64,000 nucleotides of DNA. Origin: Vespa crabro (taxonomy: Eukaryota > Arthropoda > Insecta > Hymenoptera > Vespidae). Under the pieces are notes generated by a model. It was not told the DNA's origin and ran no database searches. It saw only the letters and a list, made by a program, of their open reading frames with translations. Positions 62,036-64,000 of this stretch are shown piece by piece (positions within the stretch are counted from its first letter, which is position 1; the number at the start of each line of letters is the position of its first letter). The translations under genes were made by a program, and so were the position numbers. Where the stretch lies: NCBI RefSeq assembly GCF_910589235.1, contig NC_060956.1, forward strand, positions 17,080,499 to 17,144,498. Reading direction: 5' to 3'.

Positions 62036-62539
62036 AAAAAAGAGAAAAAGAGGGTGAGAAATGAAGAGAAAATAGAAACGAAAGTATTTCCACGATTCGC
62101 CGTGGCAATAGAGTCAGAGATCCCTTTTTGAGGTTTCCACAAATGTTAGTATAGTATTGAGATACGTCGTTCTAAAGTTACTACCAAGCCGCAGTCTGTT
62201 AAATCTGTGCGCTATTAAAGTTACGCCCATCACTATGCCGCTAAGCCCTGAACATCTCTATCGAGGATTCAAATGGCTTAAACTTAGCACAGGTTAATAT
62301 ACCATCGACGATGAAACATTTGCAACGAAAACTTGCAAACCATCGAGGAACTTGCGACGTAACCAGGCCGACCATGTTACTACGAGGTAATATTAACGAC
62401 ATAACAACGGTTACAGGCATCGTTACAAAGTGATGATTTTACCGTACGCTCAGAGAAATTTCCCCTTTCGCTTTAAAAGCGAATGCAGAGCGTAATTATC
62501 GGATTAATTTTTTTTTAATGCGAAAAAGATAGAGAATGA

Positions 62540-62582
62540 GAGGGAGGAAGGGAGAGAGAGAGAAAGAGAGAGAGAGAAAGAG
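62540..62582. repeat. (GA)n-rich purine tract
   Basis: Interrupted GA tract with AGGG and AAAG units. Confidence 0.88.
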
Positions 62583-63135
62583 CTTCGTTCATCGACATTA
62601 TTCCTCTGGAAATTATTACGTTGGCATGGAATTTCATTAATTTACTAATTTCTATCTAAAACGCTACCCTTTGTTTTCTTTCTCATCTTATTAATAAATG
62701 GTTTTATAATAGACTCATCTCTCTATAGTCGATTTTTATCTCGACTTTGCAAATACATACGCCATTGGCATGTTTCGAAATGTTACGAAGTTTTAAGAGG
62801 ATTACTTTCATCTTCATTTAGACGGTGAGAGCTACAAGACCACGTTTCACATAAAATACAAGTTCTATTGGGATAAAGAATTCTCTTTCTCATTGTTACC
62901 TCAACAACCTTACTTATTTATCCGTTGTTGTTTGAAATTATCCTCTTTACTTTTTAGTCTACTTATCTGCCTTTTTTTTTCGATGTTTTCGTTTTACGAA
63001 CTGAAATGTAAACAATTACCTCTATAAACCTTTACAAATTACAATTTCGATAATATTTCTCACAAAGAGAATTACGACAAAGATCAATAATTACATTTTC
63101 GATAAGTTTCTCGAGTACTGAATCAATTATTATAA

Positions 63136-63153
63136 ATAAAATTGTACTATTTA

Positions 63154-63201
<48 letters not shown>

Positions 63202-63233
63202 TATATATATAAAAGTACATCGTACAATTTTAT
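63136..63233. repeat. Inverted repeat with (TA)n loop
   Basis: Two 30-nt arms, 63136-63165 and 63204-63233, are reverse complements at 28 of 30 positions. They enclose a TA run, so the whole segment can form a long hairpin. The outer part of each arm is non-repetitive (ATAAAATTGTAC in the left arm). Confidence 0.75.
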
Positions 63234-64000
63234 TTTATATATATATAGCGTTATTATTACGAATCGTTATGAATATGATAGTTAAATATTATAAATCATA
63301 AATCAGTGTATCATAATCATTATAAATAATTTATATCAGCGTAATAAATTGGATATGTAGTACACAAAAACCGAAATGGCTTTGTTGATGGTTAAAATAA
63401 TAAAATGAATGGACTATTATACGAATAATGAAATTATTCAACCAAAGGTGAAACGTAAAATCGAAATGTATATTTTTACTTTGGAAGCAATTTTATTGTT
63501 TTACTTCTAAGTATTAAAAAATATATCTACGTTTAATGGTATAATCGTAATTCGTCCTAATTTCTCCAGCAATCTTTGCTTACATTTCTTTGTCTTGGTA
63601 CAAGTCTTTTTCGCAAAATATAACAGTGCACATTCATCTTAAGCGCGACTCAAATTATATGAGATCAATACTATGTTGATCGTACATGTATACATATCTA
63701 GAGACAGAAGTTGCATGTTACTGGAATCGGCCTATAAAATTAACAATGCGTACTTTGCCACTTAGCAGGCGCAATCTAAAGTTTGCTGTCTTATTATGCA
63801 AATAGAGGTTCGTATGTATTTACCAGTTTCGAATAGCAAATTTCGAATAGTTGAATTGAATTTCGATGTATAAAGTGCTGAATGAAATATGTCGGTACGT
63901 TAACATTAATGTTAACGTCAAATTCGTTTCTATCGATTCACAATCGAACATAAACTCATTTATTCTTCTTTTACCCCCAATGTCTCTTTCTCATTCGGAG

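Larger units (their letters stand above)
61380..64000. other. DNA upstream of the RasGEF1 model
   Basis: May be promoter, 5' UTR exons or a further intron of RasGEF1, because the sequence before its ATG (CTACCTTCAACAG) resembles a splice acceptor. It holds GA repeats, a mixed-sequence block at 62150-62500, a long inverted repeat around 63136-63233 and an octamer motif at 63796-63803. No coding sequence was recognised. Confidence 0.5.

Noticed and set aside
1..64000. CRISPR arrays, rRNA genes, prophage or bacterial operons
   Set aside because: Nothing of this kind is present; genes have spliceosomal introns and the sequence is a eukaryotic nuclear genome.

Overview
The window is nuclear DNA of an insect, most likely a hymenopteran (bee, wasp or ant). 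The base composition is AT-rich, introns are short with GT-AG ends, and (TA)n, (CT)n/(GA)n and poly-A/T simple repeats are everywhere. The proteins read as insect orthologs, including an Akt tail of insect type, the multidomain protease Tequila, and a full DNA-PKcs, a gene missing from Drosophila. The order is inferred; the sequence does not name the species.

Layout, left to right. 1-147 is the last coding piece of Akt (+). 2954-4901 is a seven-exon purple acid phosphatase (-), convergent with Akt. 6021-6092 is tRNA-Thr(CGU). 7693-10280 holds two decayed pieces of a fatty acid synthase gene. 12159-25097 is a complete 15-exon DNA-PKcs gene (+), with a double DRE palindrome about 0.5 kb upstream. 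25311-27151 is COX18 (+), only 213 bp after the DNA-PKcs stop. 27576-27977 is a 76-residue secreted chitin-binding protein (+). 29189-39598 is Tequila (+), 28 coding exons and 2345 residues. 45234-61379 is a RasGEF1-type exchange factor (-) with large, repeat-filled introns. The rest, up to 64000, is upstream or intergenic DNA with a few higher-complexity blocks that may be regulatory.

The gene models were built by hand from splice sites and reading phase. Every exon junction in the acid phosphatase, DNA-PKcs, COX18, small chitin-binding and Tequila models keeps the frame and rebuilds family motifs. The RasGEF1 model is also in frame, but its first exon and one donor are less certain.

The genes do not form one pathway. 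They cover insulin signalling (Akt), double-strand break repair (DNA-PKcs), respiratory chain assembly (COX18), extracellular chitin binding and proteolysis (the small CBM14 gene and Tequila) and small GTPase signalling (RasGEF1). I found no wholly new system. The points most worth a second look are the DFG-to-DFD change in the DNA-PKcs kinase, its compressed TQ/SQ cluster, the domain string of Tequila with the one-domain chitin-binding gene beside it, and the DRE palindrome.
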